From contig JAJDWA010000022.1 of the NCBI GenBank assembly GCA_022825825.1, positions 62,001 to 126,000 of the forward strand: a stretch of DNA of 64,000 bases. Direction: 5' to 3'. Of this stretch, positions 35,753-43,977 are shown one piece after another (the first letter of the stretch is position 1; each line of letters opens with the position of its first letter). The notes under the pieces are model-generated. The model made no database searches and was not told the origin of the DNA. It was given only the letters and a program-made list of their open reading frames with translations. The stretch is from Candidatus Poribacteria bacterium. GTDB taxonomy: Bacteria; Poribacteria; WGA-4E; WGA-3G. The translations under genes and the position numbers were made by a program.

Positions 35753-36310
35753 ATGGCAGCACTAAAAGATTTACGAAATGGATTAGTCATCCGGCTTGAC
35801 GACATTGTCTACACTATTGTAGACTGTCACCCTGTGAAACCCGGCAAAGGAGGCGCGTTCACTCGAACTAAAATTAAACGTGTAACTGATGGCGCGGTAC
35901 TTGACCGTACCTTTCGCGCTAACGAAACCATTGAAACCGTGCGTCTCACCGACCAAGAAATGCAGTTTCTCTATAGTGAAGGAAACCTGTTATGGTTTAT
36001 GGATAACGAAACTTTTGACCAACACGCGCTTCCCGCAGCACTCCTTGGGGATAGTCTGAAATACCTAAAAGAAGGTGAAACTGTAACGGTAAAAATGGAT
36101 GCGGCTACACCGCTCGCGGTGGAACTGCCAACCTTTGTCCAACTCCAAATAGTTGAAACGGACCCCGGTTTACGAGGCGATACTGTCAGCGGTGGTTCAA
36201 AAACAGCAAAATTAGAGACTGGCGCTGTTGTGAATGTTCCTCTCTTTGTAAAAAACGAAACTGTAATTAAAGTTGACACTCGGACAGGGAAATACGTTGA
36301 AAGGGTTTAA
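35753..36310 (+). CDS. efp: Translation elongation factor P
   Basis: 185 residues. Domain I carries HPVKPGKGGAFTRTK, with the conserved lysine in KPGKGG that is the modification site in EF-P. The rest (DRTFRANETIE... and GLRGDTVSGGSKTAKLETGAVVNVPLF) is typical. It relieves ribosome stalling at polyproline. GAAAGGAAATTT precedes the ATG. It is followed by accB after 3 bases. No EpmA/EpmB gene lies in the window. Confidence 0.96.
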   Translation: MAALKDLRNGLVIRLDDIVYTIVDCHPVKPGKGGAFTRTKIKRVTDGAVLDRTFRANETIETVRLTDQEMQFLYSEGNLLWFMDNETFDQHALPAALLGDSLKYLKEGETVTVKMDAATPLAVELPTFVQLQIVETDPGLRGDTVSGGSKTAKLETGAVVNVPLFVKNETVIKVDTRTGKYVERV

Positions 36311-36313
36311 AAC

Positions 36314-36799
36314 ATGAAGCAGAAAAAGCAAACTGAGAAAGCTGACTCTTCCGCTGACAAAGAAACTACTCCTGACCCTCTGCTACAACGCCTTGAACAG
36401 CTTATTGCAATCGCAGAACAGGCAGATTTGGCAACGGTTCGAATTAGAGAAGGTGAAGTTGAGATAGAAATTTCACGCGGCACCGCGCAACCTATGCCAA
36501 TCGCTCCCCCTATTACAAGTGCCGCTGCACCGACACTCGTCACGGAAAACGAAACGGGTGACGACATAATTCGCTCACCGATGCCTGCTCGTTTCTATCG
36601 GGCACCAGCACCCGATGAACCGCCATTTATAGAAGTCGGTGATACTGTTACAGCAGGTGCTTCATTAGCTACGCTTGAAGTCATGAAAACTTTCAATGAT
36701 GTTGAAGCTCCTTTCAATTGTGAAATCCTTGAAATTCTTGTTGAAGATGGGTCCGCAGTTGAATACAATCAATCCCTCTTTCGAGTGAGGCAAACTTAG
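36314..36799 (+). CDS. accB: Biotin carboxyl carrier protein of acetyl-CoA carboxylase
   Basis: 161 residues. The N-terminal third is charged, with a Pro/Ala-rich linker, and the C-terminal biotinyl domain ends with LEVMKTFNDVEAPFNCEIL. The biotin lysine is in EVMKTF rather than the commoner EAMKL/M. It is the carrier of the carboxyl group for AccC. It lies 3 bases after efp and 4 bases before accC, so the three form an operon. Confidence 0.92.
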   Translation: MKQKKQTEKADSSADKETTPDPLLQRLEQLIAIAEQADLATVRIREGEVEIEISRGTAQPMPIAPPITSAAAPTLVTENETGDDIIRSPMPARFYRAPAPDEPPFIEVGDTVTAGASLATLEVMKTFNDVEAPFNCEILEILVEDGSAVEYNQSLFRVRQT

Positions 36800-36803
36800 G
36801 ACT

Positions 36804-38162
36804 ATGTTTCAAAAAATATTGATTGCAAACCGTGGTGAGATAGCCATCCGCATAATCCGCGCCTGTAAGGACATGGATATTAAGACTGTTGCCATTTACT
36901 CAACGGCAGACAAAGACGCCCTCCACGTTAAATACGCTGATGAGTCATACTGTATCGGACCGCCCCCTTCTAATGATAGTTATCTTAAATATGCAAATAT
37001 CACTACCGTTGCAGAACTTGCCAATGTTGATGCGATTCACCCTGGTGCGGGGTTTCTCGCTGAAGATGCACAGTTCGCTGAAATCTGTGAGGCACACCAA
37101 ATAAAATTCATTGGACCCTCTATTAATGACCTGAATACTATGGGCAACAAGATTCGCGCACTTGAAACAGTCGCAAAGGCAGGTTTGAAGCTTGTCCCTG
37201 GTAGTCAAAGCAGAAAAAGAAAAAAAGACAAAAAAGCCACCGTTGAAACCGCTGAAGAAGCAGCCGAACTCGCTGAAAAAATCGGATATCCGATTGGAAT
37301 CAAGGCATCGGCTGGTGGTGGTGGCCGCGGCATCCGTATCGCACACAACCGTCCCAGTCTGTTCAACCTATTCCATATCGCAAAAGCCGAGAGCGAAGCC
37401 GCGTTTGGGAACAGCGATGTTTACGTTGAAAAATGGATTGAAGATGCACGGCATATTGAAGTTCAAGTTTTGGGAGATTCTCACGGTAATGTCGTCCATT
37501 TCGGAGAACGTGAATGCTCTATCCAACGCAAACAGCAAAAACTGCTTGAGGAAGCCCCTGCCGCATCTATCTCCTCCAAACTCCGTAATGAAATTTGTAA
37601 AGCCGCCGTCAAAGCCGCCAAGTCAATCGGATACCTAAATGCAGGTACAATTGAGTTTGTCGTTGATAAGGATGAAAATTTCTATTTCCTTGAGATGAAC
37701 ACGCGTATTCAGGTTGAACATACCATCACCGAAAGTATCACTGGTATTGATTTGATTAAGGAACAGATACGTTTGGCAATGGGAGAGGAACTCGGATACA
37801 ACCAATCTGATATTCACATTAACGGACACGCTATTGAATGCAGAATCAATGCTGAAGACCCTGCGAATCAGTTTATGCCTTCGCCAGGGTTAGTTACAGA
37901 CTATCAACCCCCCGGTGGTATCGGTATCCGTGTTGATGGGTATATCTACACGGGTTATACGGTTCCTCCGCACTACGATTCACTCGTTGCGAAATTAATC
38001 GCTATCGGTAGGGATCGTGATGAAGCAATCGCCCGATTGAAGCGAGCACTTTCCGAATTTAAGATTGAAGGTATCAAAACCACAATCCCACTCCATCAAA
38101 ACATTATAGATGATGAGCGGTTTCTAAACCGAAATATTTTCACTAACTTCCTAAAAACATGA
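36804..38162 (+). CDS. accC: Biotin carboxylase subunit of acetyl-CoA carboxylase
   Basis: 452 residues. The ATP-grasp signatures are clear: KILIANRGEIAIRIIRAC at the start, YPIGIKASAGGGGRGIRIA, HFGERECSIQRKQQKLLEEAPA, and EMNTRIQVEHTITE. A lysine-rich insert RKRKKDKK (about 134-141) before the central domain is unusual. The stop overlaps the CRTAC1 gene start by 4 bases (ATGA). Confidence 0.96.
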   Translation: MFQKILIANRGEIAIRIIRACKDMDIKTVAIYSTADKDALHVKYADESYCIGPPPSNDSYLKYANITTVAELANVDAIHPGAGFLAEDAQFAEICEAHQIKFIGPSINDLNTMGNKIRALETVAKAGLKLVPGSQSRKRKKDKKATVETAEEAAELAEKIGYPIGIKASAGGGGRGIRIAHNRPSLFNLFHIAKAESEAAFGNSDVYVEKWIEDARHIEVQVLGDSHGNVVHFGERECSIQRKQQKLLEEAPAASISSKLRNEICKAAVKAAKSIGYLNAGTIEFVVDKDENFYFLEMNTRIQVEHTITESITGIDLIKEQIRLAMGEELGYNQSDIHINGHAIECRINAEDPANQFMPSPGLVTDYQPPGGIGIRVDGYIYTGYTVPPHYDSLVAKLIAIGRDRDEAIARLKRALSEFKIEGIKTTIPLHQNIIDDERFLNRNIFTNFLKT

Positions 38163-39889
38163 GAACCTTTATAGGTACAACAACGGAGAATTGGCACATC
38201 CCTAACTATATTCTGTACTTTGTGGTACTCGTGTTTATCACAACATACTCACATGCGCAGTCTGTTACTTTTATTGATGTAACACACGAGTCTGGAATCC
38301 GCTTCCAACACTCAAAAGGTTCTCGCTCCAGTTTGCTCCCTGAAGATATGGGTTCTGGCGCAGGTTTTGCCGATATAGATAATGATGGTGATCTTGATCT
38401 CTACATTGTAAACATTCCCGGTCCTTACAAAATAAAACCACCCATCAAACCTGTTACTACATCTGCTGCAAATATGCTTTACCGGAACAACGGTAACGGC
38501 ACGTTTTCTGACATTACAGATGCTGCAAAGGTTGGAGACACAGGGAACGGCATGGGATGCGTTTTCGCAGATTACAATGGAGATGGAAACGTTGATCTCT
38601 ACGTAACGAATTATGGCGAAAATGTGCTTTATCAGAACAACGGTAACGGCACATTTACTGATGTAACAAAGACTGCCGGAGTCGGGTGTCCGTTGTGGAG
38701 TACAGGCGCTGCTTTCGCTGATTACGATGGAGACAACGATTTAGACCTATATGTTTGTAATTACGTCACGTATGATCTGGAAAAGTTTGAACAACAGAAA
38801 AAGGAATCCATGCAATCTGGGAAATTAGTGCCGAATGCCCTGAATCCCACCGCTTTTGAACCGCAAGATAATGTATTTTACCGTAACAACGGGGACGGGA
38901 CGTTTACTGATGTCACTGTCGAGGCAGGTGTTGCTGCCCACGGGGGTAGAAGTATGCAAGCCATTTTCAGCGACTTTGACAATGATAACGATATGGACCT
39001 TTACGTAGCAAACGACACTTCTGAAAACCATGTTTTTCGCAATGACGGGGACGGGGCGTTTACGGATGTTAGTGCTGAGTCCTGGGCAGCAGACTTTCGC
39101 GGATCCATGGGGTTAGCAGCTGGGGATTACGATGCAGATGGAGATATTGATCTCTTTATCAGCCACTGGATTGATCAGGAATATGTCCTCTATAGGAATC
39201 TGTTACAGGAAAATGAAGAAACAGAAAAAAGCATCCCCAAACGCATCCGATTTGTAGACGAATCCTATTCTGCTATGCTTGCAGAAGTCACGTTAAAAGA
39301 AATTGGATGGGGCACTTCTCTTTTTGACTATGACAATGATGGCGATTTAGATATTTTTGTGGCAAATGGCAGCACTTTCCAAAAACTTGACCAACCTGAA
39401 GTGCTTATCCCACAACACAATCAGCTGTTTCGTAATGAAGGCGATGGAACTTTCAGTAATGTTAGTAAAAGCACAGGTATTGCGAACCTACCCTCGCGTG
39501 TTAGCCGTGGTGCTGCATTTGGAGACTACGACAACGATGGAGATGTTGATATATTCATCGCCAACAACTATGACAAACCGACTCTGCTGCGGAATAACAC
39601 CAACGATTTCAAGAACAGCAATAATTGGCTGCACGTTAAGTTAGTAGGGACAAACCCAAATAGAAACGCTGTCGGTGCGAAAATCTTACTGAAAACAGCA
39701 GATTCTACACAGATACGTGAAATTTATGCAGGTGAAAGTTACATGTCTGCTAATAGTTTTATCGCTGAATTCGGGTTAGGAAAAGCCTCACAGGTTAAGA
39801 CACTTCAGGTTACCTGGACCAACGGTAAAACGCAAATGCTTCAGGATATATCAGCAAACCAGCTGATACAGATTACTCAGAAACCATAG
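38159..39889 (+). CDS. CRTAC1/FG-GAP repeat protein with ASPIC/UnbV domain
   Basis: 576 residues. The N-terminus has a signal-like stretch (IPNYILYFVVLVFITTYSHA). Seven D-x-D-x-D-G Ca-binding-type repeats follow (for example ADIDNDGDLDLYIVN, FDYDNDGDLDIFVAN, GDYDNDGDVDIFIAN). The C-terminus has the UnbV/ASPIC domain (NAVGAKILLKTAD...IREIYAGESYMSANSF). An exported beta-propeller protein is likely; no enzyme activity is established for the family. Overlaps accC by 4 bases. Confidence 0.9.
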   Translation: MRTFIGTTTENWHIPNYILYFVVLVFITTYSHAQSVTFIDVTHESGIRFQHSKGSRSSLLPEDMGSGAGFADIDNDGDLDLYIVNIPGPYKIKPPIKPVTTSAANMLYRNNGNGTFSDITDAAKVGDTGNGMGCVFADYNGDGNVDLYVTNYGENVLYQNNGNGTFTDVTKTAGVGCPLWSTGAAFADYDGDNDLDLYVCNYVTYDLEKFEQQKKESMQSGKLVPNALNPTAFEPQDNVFYRNNGDGTFTDVTVEAGVAAHGGRSMQAIFSDFDNDNDMDLYVANDTSENHVFRNDGDGAFTDVSAESWAADFRGSMGLAAGDYDADGDIDLFISHWIDQEYVLYRNLLQENEETEKSIPKRIRFVDESYSAMLAEVTLKEIGWGTSLFDYDNDGDLDIFVANGSTFQKLDQPEVLIPQHNQLFRNEGDGTFSNVSKSTGIANLPSRVSRGAAFGDYDNDGDVDIFIANNYDKPTLLRNNTNDFKNSNNWLHVKLVGTNPNRNAVGAKILLKTADSTQIREIYAGESYMSANSFIAEFGLGKASQVKTLQVTWTNGKTQMLQDISANQLIQITQKP

Positions 39890-39922
39890 GTGAATAGTCA
39901 ACGGAATATAAGACACAATTTG

Positions 39923-39947
39923 TAGGCGCGGTTTCAAACCGCGCCTA
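39923..39947. repeat. Perfect intergenic palindrome
   Basis: A perfect 12-base inverted repeat, TAGGCGCGGTTT at 39923-39934 and its reverse complement at 39936-39947, with a single-base loop. Member of the palindrome family; 33 bases after the CRTAC1 stop. Confidence 0.6.
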
Positions 39948-40023
39948 TCGCGAGATAGGTTTGTAGTCGCGCATTTATTGCATCTCTTTGATTCGGAGAA
40001 CCGATAACTGAAAACTAATTGTT

Positions 40024-41403
40024 ATGAACATCAAAACCTCACCCAAATCCATCCTATTGACAGAATCCGAAATGGCACTGTTTGTTGATTACTATCAACT
40101 CACGATGGGACAAGCAGATTTCAATGCTCAAAACGATGCTATTATCACTGCCAATTACTATGTCCGCAAAATCCCACAAGGTGAATATCTCATCGCGGCA
40201 GGCCTTGAGCAGGTTATCCACTACATCTTAAATCTGCGTTTTACGGATGATATGCTCAACTGGCTATCACAACGTGGCGAATTAAGCGATGACTATCTTG
40301 CATCATTGAAAGATTTTCGATTTGACGGTTGTGTTTATGCTGTCCCCGAAGGCACTCCTGTTTTCCCGAATGAACCCATTATCAACGTAACCGGCATATC
40401 CCGTGACGTTCAACTTTTTGAAACCTACCTGCTCTGCGTGATGAACTTTCAAACGTTAATTGCAACAAAAGCCTCACGGATTGTCCATGCGGCGAGAGAA
40501 AAACCGGTCTTCGATTTCGGTGCAAGACGCGCACACGGTAGAGATGCAGGTTTACTCGCCGCGCGTGCTTCCTTCATCGGTGGTGCAAGCGGCACATCGC
40601 TTGTACTTGCAGGGCGTTATTTCGATATTCCCTACGTCGGCACAATGGCACATAAATTTGTTATGGAACGACCAACAGAGGTCGATGCGTTCCGAGATTA
40701 CGCAAACGCCTTTCCGCACAACACAACACTTCTGATTGATACCTACCATACGTTAGAAGGAGCAAAAAATGCCTGCATCGTTGCACATGAGATGGAAGCA
40801 CGCAGTGCCCGACTGAAAGCAGTAAGATTAGATAGCGGTGATCTCTTGACACTCAGCCAAGAGGTCCGCCGTATCCTTAATGCAGACGGACTTGACTATG
40901 TGCAAATTATCGCCAGCCATGATCTTGATGAATTTGAGATAGACAAATTACTTAAAGAAGATGCGCCGATTGACGCATTTGGCGTTGGGACACGTCTTGC
41001 GACTGGTGCTAACTTTGATTCCCGGACAGGTGAGGGTGGGCCTTCGGCGCTCGGTGGTGTCTACAAGTCAGTTGAACGTGATGGTGTTCCTATTGGTAAA
41101 CAGTCACTTGATGAACCTGCCAAAGCCACTCTCCCAGGAAGAAAACAGGCTTATCGCCAAACCGACTCCAATGGACACTATTTTAAAGACTGCATAACAC
41201 TTTGGGATAAACCGATATCCGATGGAGAACCGCTTTTAATTTCCATTGTCAAAGACGGAGAATTGGTGTATAATTTTCCAAATCTGACAGACATTCAGGA
41301 TCGGGCGAGGGCAGAACTCATAAAATTAGATGAATCTCATAAAGTTTTGACGGATGCTAAACCTTATACGGTTGAAATACATGCGGGGTTGAGAACAGAA
41401 TAG
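40024..41403 (+). CDS. pncB: Nicotinate phosphoribosyltransferase
   Basis: 459 residues. Family blocks are visible: LFVDYYQLTMGQADF at the start, FDFGARRAHGRDAG, GTMAHKFVMERP, LRAVRLDSGDL and FGVGTRLATG. It makes nicotinate mononucleotide for NAD salvage. Its 3' end (about 41228-41403) is copied in degraded form at 42303 and 43894, described as separate features. Confidence 0.95.
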   Translation: MNIKTSPKSILLTESEMALFVDYYQLTMGQADFNAQNDAIITANYYVRKIPQGEYLIAAGLEQVIHYILNLRFTDDMLNWLSQRGELSDDYLASLKDFRFDGCVYAVPEGTPVFPNEPIINVTGISRDVQLFETYLLCVMNFQTLIATKASRIVHAAREKPVFDFGARRAHGRDAGLLAARASFIGGASGTSLVLAGRYFDIPYVGTMAHKFVMERPTEVDAFRDYANAFPHNTTLLIDTYHTLEGAKNACIVAHEMEARSARLKAVRLDSGDLLTLSQEVRRILNADGLDYVQIIASHDLDEFEIDKLLKEDAPIDAFGVGTRLATGANFDSRTGEGGPSALGGVYKSVERDGVPIGKQSLDEPAKATLPGRKQAYRQTDSNGHYFKDCITLWDKPISDGEPLLISIVKDGELVYNFPNLTDIQDRARAELIKLDESHKVLTDAKPYTVEIHAGLRTE

Positions 41404-41462
41404 CAATGAAGACACGTAAGTCGTGATAAGAGGGATGCCTGCTCTGATATACCAGGGAGGAA

Positions 41463-42314
41463 ATGATGGATATTCTAACGGACTTTGAATTCAAGCAAAG
41501 AAAATATATGCCCACCTTTCCGATAGTCAATGGAAAACCGACTATATACATAGAAGGTTATCCTTACGAGGATGATAAGCCGATGCCAGCGACTGAGTTT
41601 CACGGTTTGCAGATAAACATATTTTATGACCAACTTTTCCGATATTTTAGGATTAATGATTACGTTCACATCGGTAATGACAACTTTATCTATTATGAAG
41701 AAGGTGACATCACGAAGGTAGTCGCGCCTGATATTTTCGTCGTGTTTGGCGTTAAGAAGTATCCGTTGCGGCGTTCATTTTATACGTGGTCTGAAGGTGC
41801 GGCACCGGTAGCAGTTTTTGAGTTTCTATCAGATGCGACAGCGGATCAGGATCGGCATGAAAAGGTGGAAGTATATCTGCAAGAGATGGGGGTTCAAGAG
41901 TTCTTTATCCATCAACCTGAGATGGATAAACCTGTGGAGTTTTTTGGGTGGCGGCGTGTTTCTGGTGATATTGTTGAAATAGTGCCGGATGCGTCTGGTG
42001 GCTTGTTCAGCGAGGCATTAAATCTATGGTTTCGGTGGGAGGAAGATCAAACGACGCGCGTGCGGTTATTGCGTCCATCTCTGCCTGACGGCACACCGAT
42101 AAACACATCTGTGGAGGAAGAACATCTGCGAGAACAAGAACAGCAACTACGACTGGAAGAACAGCAACTACGACTGGAAGAACAGCATAAGAGAGTAGAA
42201 GCGGAAGCGCGCGCCGAAGAAGCTGAACGAACCGCCAAAGAAGAAGCTGAACGAAGACAGGCGTTAGAAGCCGAGTTAGAACATCTCCGTACGCAAATCG
42301 CTAACCGCTCTTAA
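41463..42314 (+). CDS. Uma2-family (PD-(D/E)XK-like) protein with coiled-coil tail
   Basis: 283 residues. The first 200 carry Uma2 traits: VVAPDIFVVFGV, PVAVFEFLSDATADQDRHEKVEVYLQEMGVQEFF, and a later acidic and Trp/Phe-rich core. The function of Uma2 proteins is not known; a nuclease-like fold is assumed. The C-terminal 70 residues are a Glu/Gln/Arg-rich coiled coil with a direct repeat of QQLRLEE. The last few codons and the stop come from a copied pncB 3' segment. GGAGG lies before the ATG. Confidence 0.78.
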   Translation: MMDILTDFEFKQRKYMPTFPIVNGKPTIYIEGYPYEDDKPMPATEFHGLQINIFYDQLFRYFRINDYVHIGNDNFIYYEEGDITKVVAPDIFVVFGVKKYPLRRSFYTWSEGAAPVAVFEFLSDATADQDRHEKVEVYLQEMGVQEFFIHQPEMDKPVEFFGWRRVSGDIVEIVPDASGGLFSEALNLWFRWEEDQTTRVRLLRPSLPDGTPINTSVEEEHLREQEQQLRLEEQQLRLEEQHKRVEAEARAEEAERTAKEEAERRQALEAELEHLRTQIANRS

Positions 42315-42475
42315 TTGCCATTGTCAAAGATGGAAAATTGATGTATAATTTTCCATCTTTGACAGATATTCAGAAACGAACCAGAGCAGAACTCATAAGA
42401 TCGGATGCATCTCATTAAGTTTTGACAGATGCTAAGCCTTATACGGTTAAAATACATCTGGAATTGAGAAAGTAA
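42303..42475 (+). pseudogene. Decayed copy of the pncB 3' end (copy B)
   Basis: This stretch aligns with pncB 41228-41403 without large gaps. In frame with pncB it reads PLLIAIVKDGKLMYNFPSLT, then a stop replaces AAG after DASH. The alignment starts within the last codons of the Uma2 gene. It is a non-functional duplicate. Confidence 0.75.
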
Positions 42476-42486
42476 AACGAGTTACA

Positions 42487-42515
42487 TTGATTCTGCTGGC
42501 GAGATGTGGTATTCT
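42487..42515 (+). promoter_or_regulatory. Promoter for the desaturase
   Basis: TTGATT at 42487-42492, a 17-base spacer and TATTCT at 42510-42515 preceded by TGG (extended -10). It begins 12 bases after pncB copy B and lies 132 bases before the start codon. Confidence 0.45.
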
Positions 42516-42593
42516 TAATCTATCATTTTATAACATAAAAGCGGCACGCGTCCTATGAGTTTTCGATGCGGCACGCACACATTTTTAATTAAG

Positions 42594-42613
42594 GCATAAC
42601 ATCGTTGTTATGC
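42594..42613 (+). other. Leader hairpin of the desaturase transcript
   Basis: GCATAAC at 42594-42600 pairs with GTTATGC at 42607-42613 around a 6-base loop, about 18 bases before an AAGGAG. It may shape the 5' leader. No known riboswitch is recognised. Confidence 0.35.
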
Positions 42614-42646
42614 TTGAAAGCTAAATGCTGAAGGAGCACAAAATTA

Positions 42647-43831
42647 GTGTCTAAAGAACCAAGCAATTCGCGTTCCGTCGATACGGCGGACATTGTTCAT
42701 CCTCGTCCTATACCTTTTATATTGATTCACCTTGCATGTTTTTCCATTTTTTGGGTAGATGTCCAACCCATCGATTGGATTATATGCGGCGTTCTTTACG
42801 TTATCCGTATGTTTGGTATCACAGCAGGATTTCATCGTTATTTTTCACACAGAGCATTTAAAACAAGCCGTAGTTTCCAATTCTTTTTGGCATTTCTCGG
42901 ACAAAGCGCAGCTCAACGAGGCACACTCTGGTGGGCAGCAAAACATCGGGAACATCATAAGTATTCTGACACAGAACATGATGTTCACTCACCAGTTAAA
43001 CATGGATTTTGGTACTCCCATGTAGGTTGGATTTTGTGTAAACGCGGGCTAAGTGTAGATTACAGTCTAATAAAGGACTTCCGAAAATATCCTGAACTTG
43101 TTTGGCTTGGGAAATTCCATTCACTACCGGCAGTCCTATTAGGTATTTTCGTTTGGGTAATTGCAGGCTGGTCTGGACTTGTCGTAGGTTTTATAATAAG
43201 TACTGTGCTTCTATATCACGGAACTTTTGCTATCAATTCTCTTTCCCACATTTATGGGAAACAACGTTATGACACCGGAGATAATTCTCGTAACAATATT
43301 TTTCTTGCCATCATTACACTCGGAGAAGGATGGCATAATAATCATCATCACTTTCCAAGTGCTGCCCCACAAGGTTTTCGTTGGTGGCAAATTGACATCA
43401 CGTACTATATTTTGAAAATTTTGTCCGTTTTTAGAATCGTTTGGGACCTTCGCTTACCCCCCGCGCATGTCATTGCGGGTAAACGTAGAGTGCCTCTCGC
43501 TGCCATAGAAAACGCTGCCCAGCAACTTGCTGCGAGTTTTTCGATTGAACAGATAAGCAGAACGGTTTTGCATGTATGGGCACATACGCCAAAATTAGAA
43601 GAACTTCGTAGGCGCGCCCGCATCGGTCAGGCAGAGGTTGAGGCATTTCTAAAAGAGATGAAGATTCTTGAGTTACCGAAAATAGGAAATCTTAAAGATA
43701 AAGCACAAAACATGTTCACTCACATCCCAACTTTAAATCCGATTGTTGAGCGGGCAAATCAAATCATCGTTCAGGCAGTTTCGGTGTGGCTGCTTCAGAA
43801 CGACATGTGCGAAACGGCTATTGGGGTTTAG
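42647..43831 (+). CDS. Fatty acid desaturase (acyl-CoA/acyl-lipid type)
   Basis: 394 residues from a GTG. The three histidine boxes are visible: HRYFSH at 63-68, HREHH at 100-104 and HNNHH near 230. Four hydrophobic segments surround them. It should introduce a double bond into fatty-acyl chains using a di-iron centre. A C-terminal tail of about 130 residues is helical and unrecognised. A promoter with extended -10 lies upstream. It is bracketed by degraded copies of the pncB end. Confidence 0.9.
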   Translation: MSKEPSNSRSVDTADIVHPRPIPFILIHLACFSIFWVDVQPIDWIICGVLYVIRMFGITAGFHRYFSHRAFKTSRSFQFFLAFLGQSAAQRGTLWWAAKHREHHKYSDTEHDVHSPVKHGFWYSHVGWILCKRGLSVDYSLIKDFRKYPELVWLGKFHSLPAVLLGIFVWVIAGWSGLVVGFIISTVLLYHGTFAINSLSHIYGKQRYDTGDNSRNNIFLAIITLGEGWHNNHHHFPSAAPQGFRWWQIDITYYILKILSVFRIVWDLRLPPAHVIAGKRRVPLAAIENAAQQLAASFSIEQISRTVLHVWAHTPKLEELRRRARIGQAEVEAFLKEMKILELPKIGNLKDKAQNMFTHIPTLNPIVERANQIIVQAVSVWLLQNDMCETAIGV

Positions 43832-43893
43832 TGAATACTGATAAGGGTTGGGTTAGATTAAAAGTAAAATCTAACCCCGTCCTAACGGTACAG

Positions 43894-43968
43894 GAATCTC
43901 ATAAAGTTTTGACAGATGCTAAACTGTATCATGTTGAAATACATTCGGGGTTGAGTAATTTATATTAA
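43894..43968 (+). pseudogene. Short copy of the pncB 3' end (copy C)
   Basis: From GAATCTC at 43894 to about 43956 it matches the last 60 or so bases of pncB (41334-41394). It reads ESHKVLTDAKLYHVEIHSGL, like ESHKVLTDAKPYTVEIHAGL in PncB, with a nonidentical end. It lies directly after the desaturase gene. Confidence 0.75.
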
Positions 43969-43977
43969 TGGAGAAAA

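Larger units (their letters stand above)
42315..42646. other. Intergenic region before the desaturase
   Basis: 332 bases: most of pncB copy B to 42475, a promoter at 42487-42515, and a hairpin GCATAAC/GTTATGC at 42594-42613 in the leader of the desaturase gene. An AAGGAG lies at 42631-42636. Confidence 0.5.
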
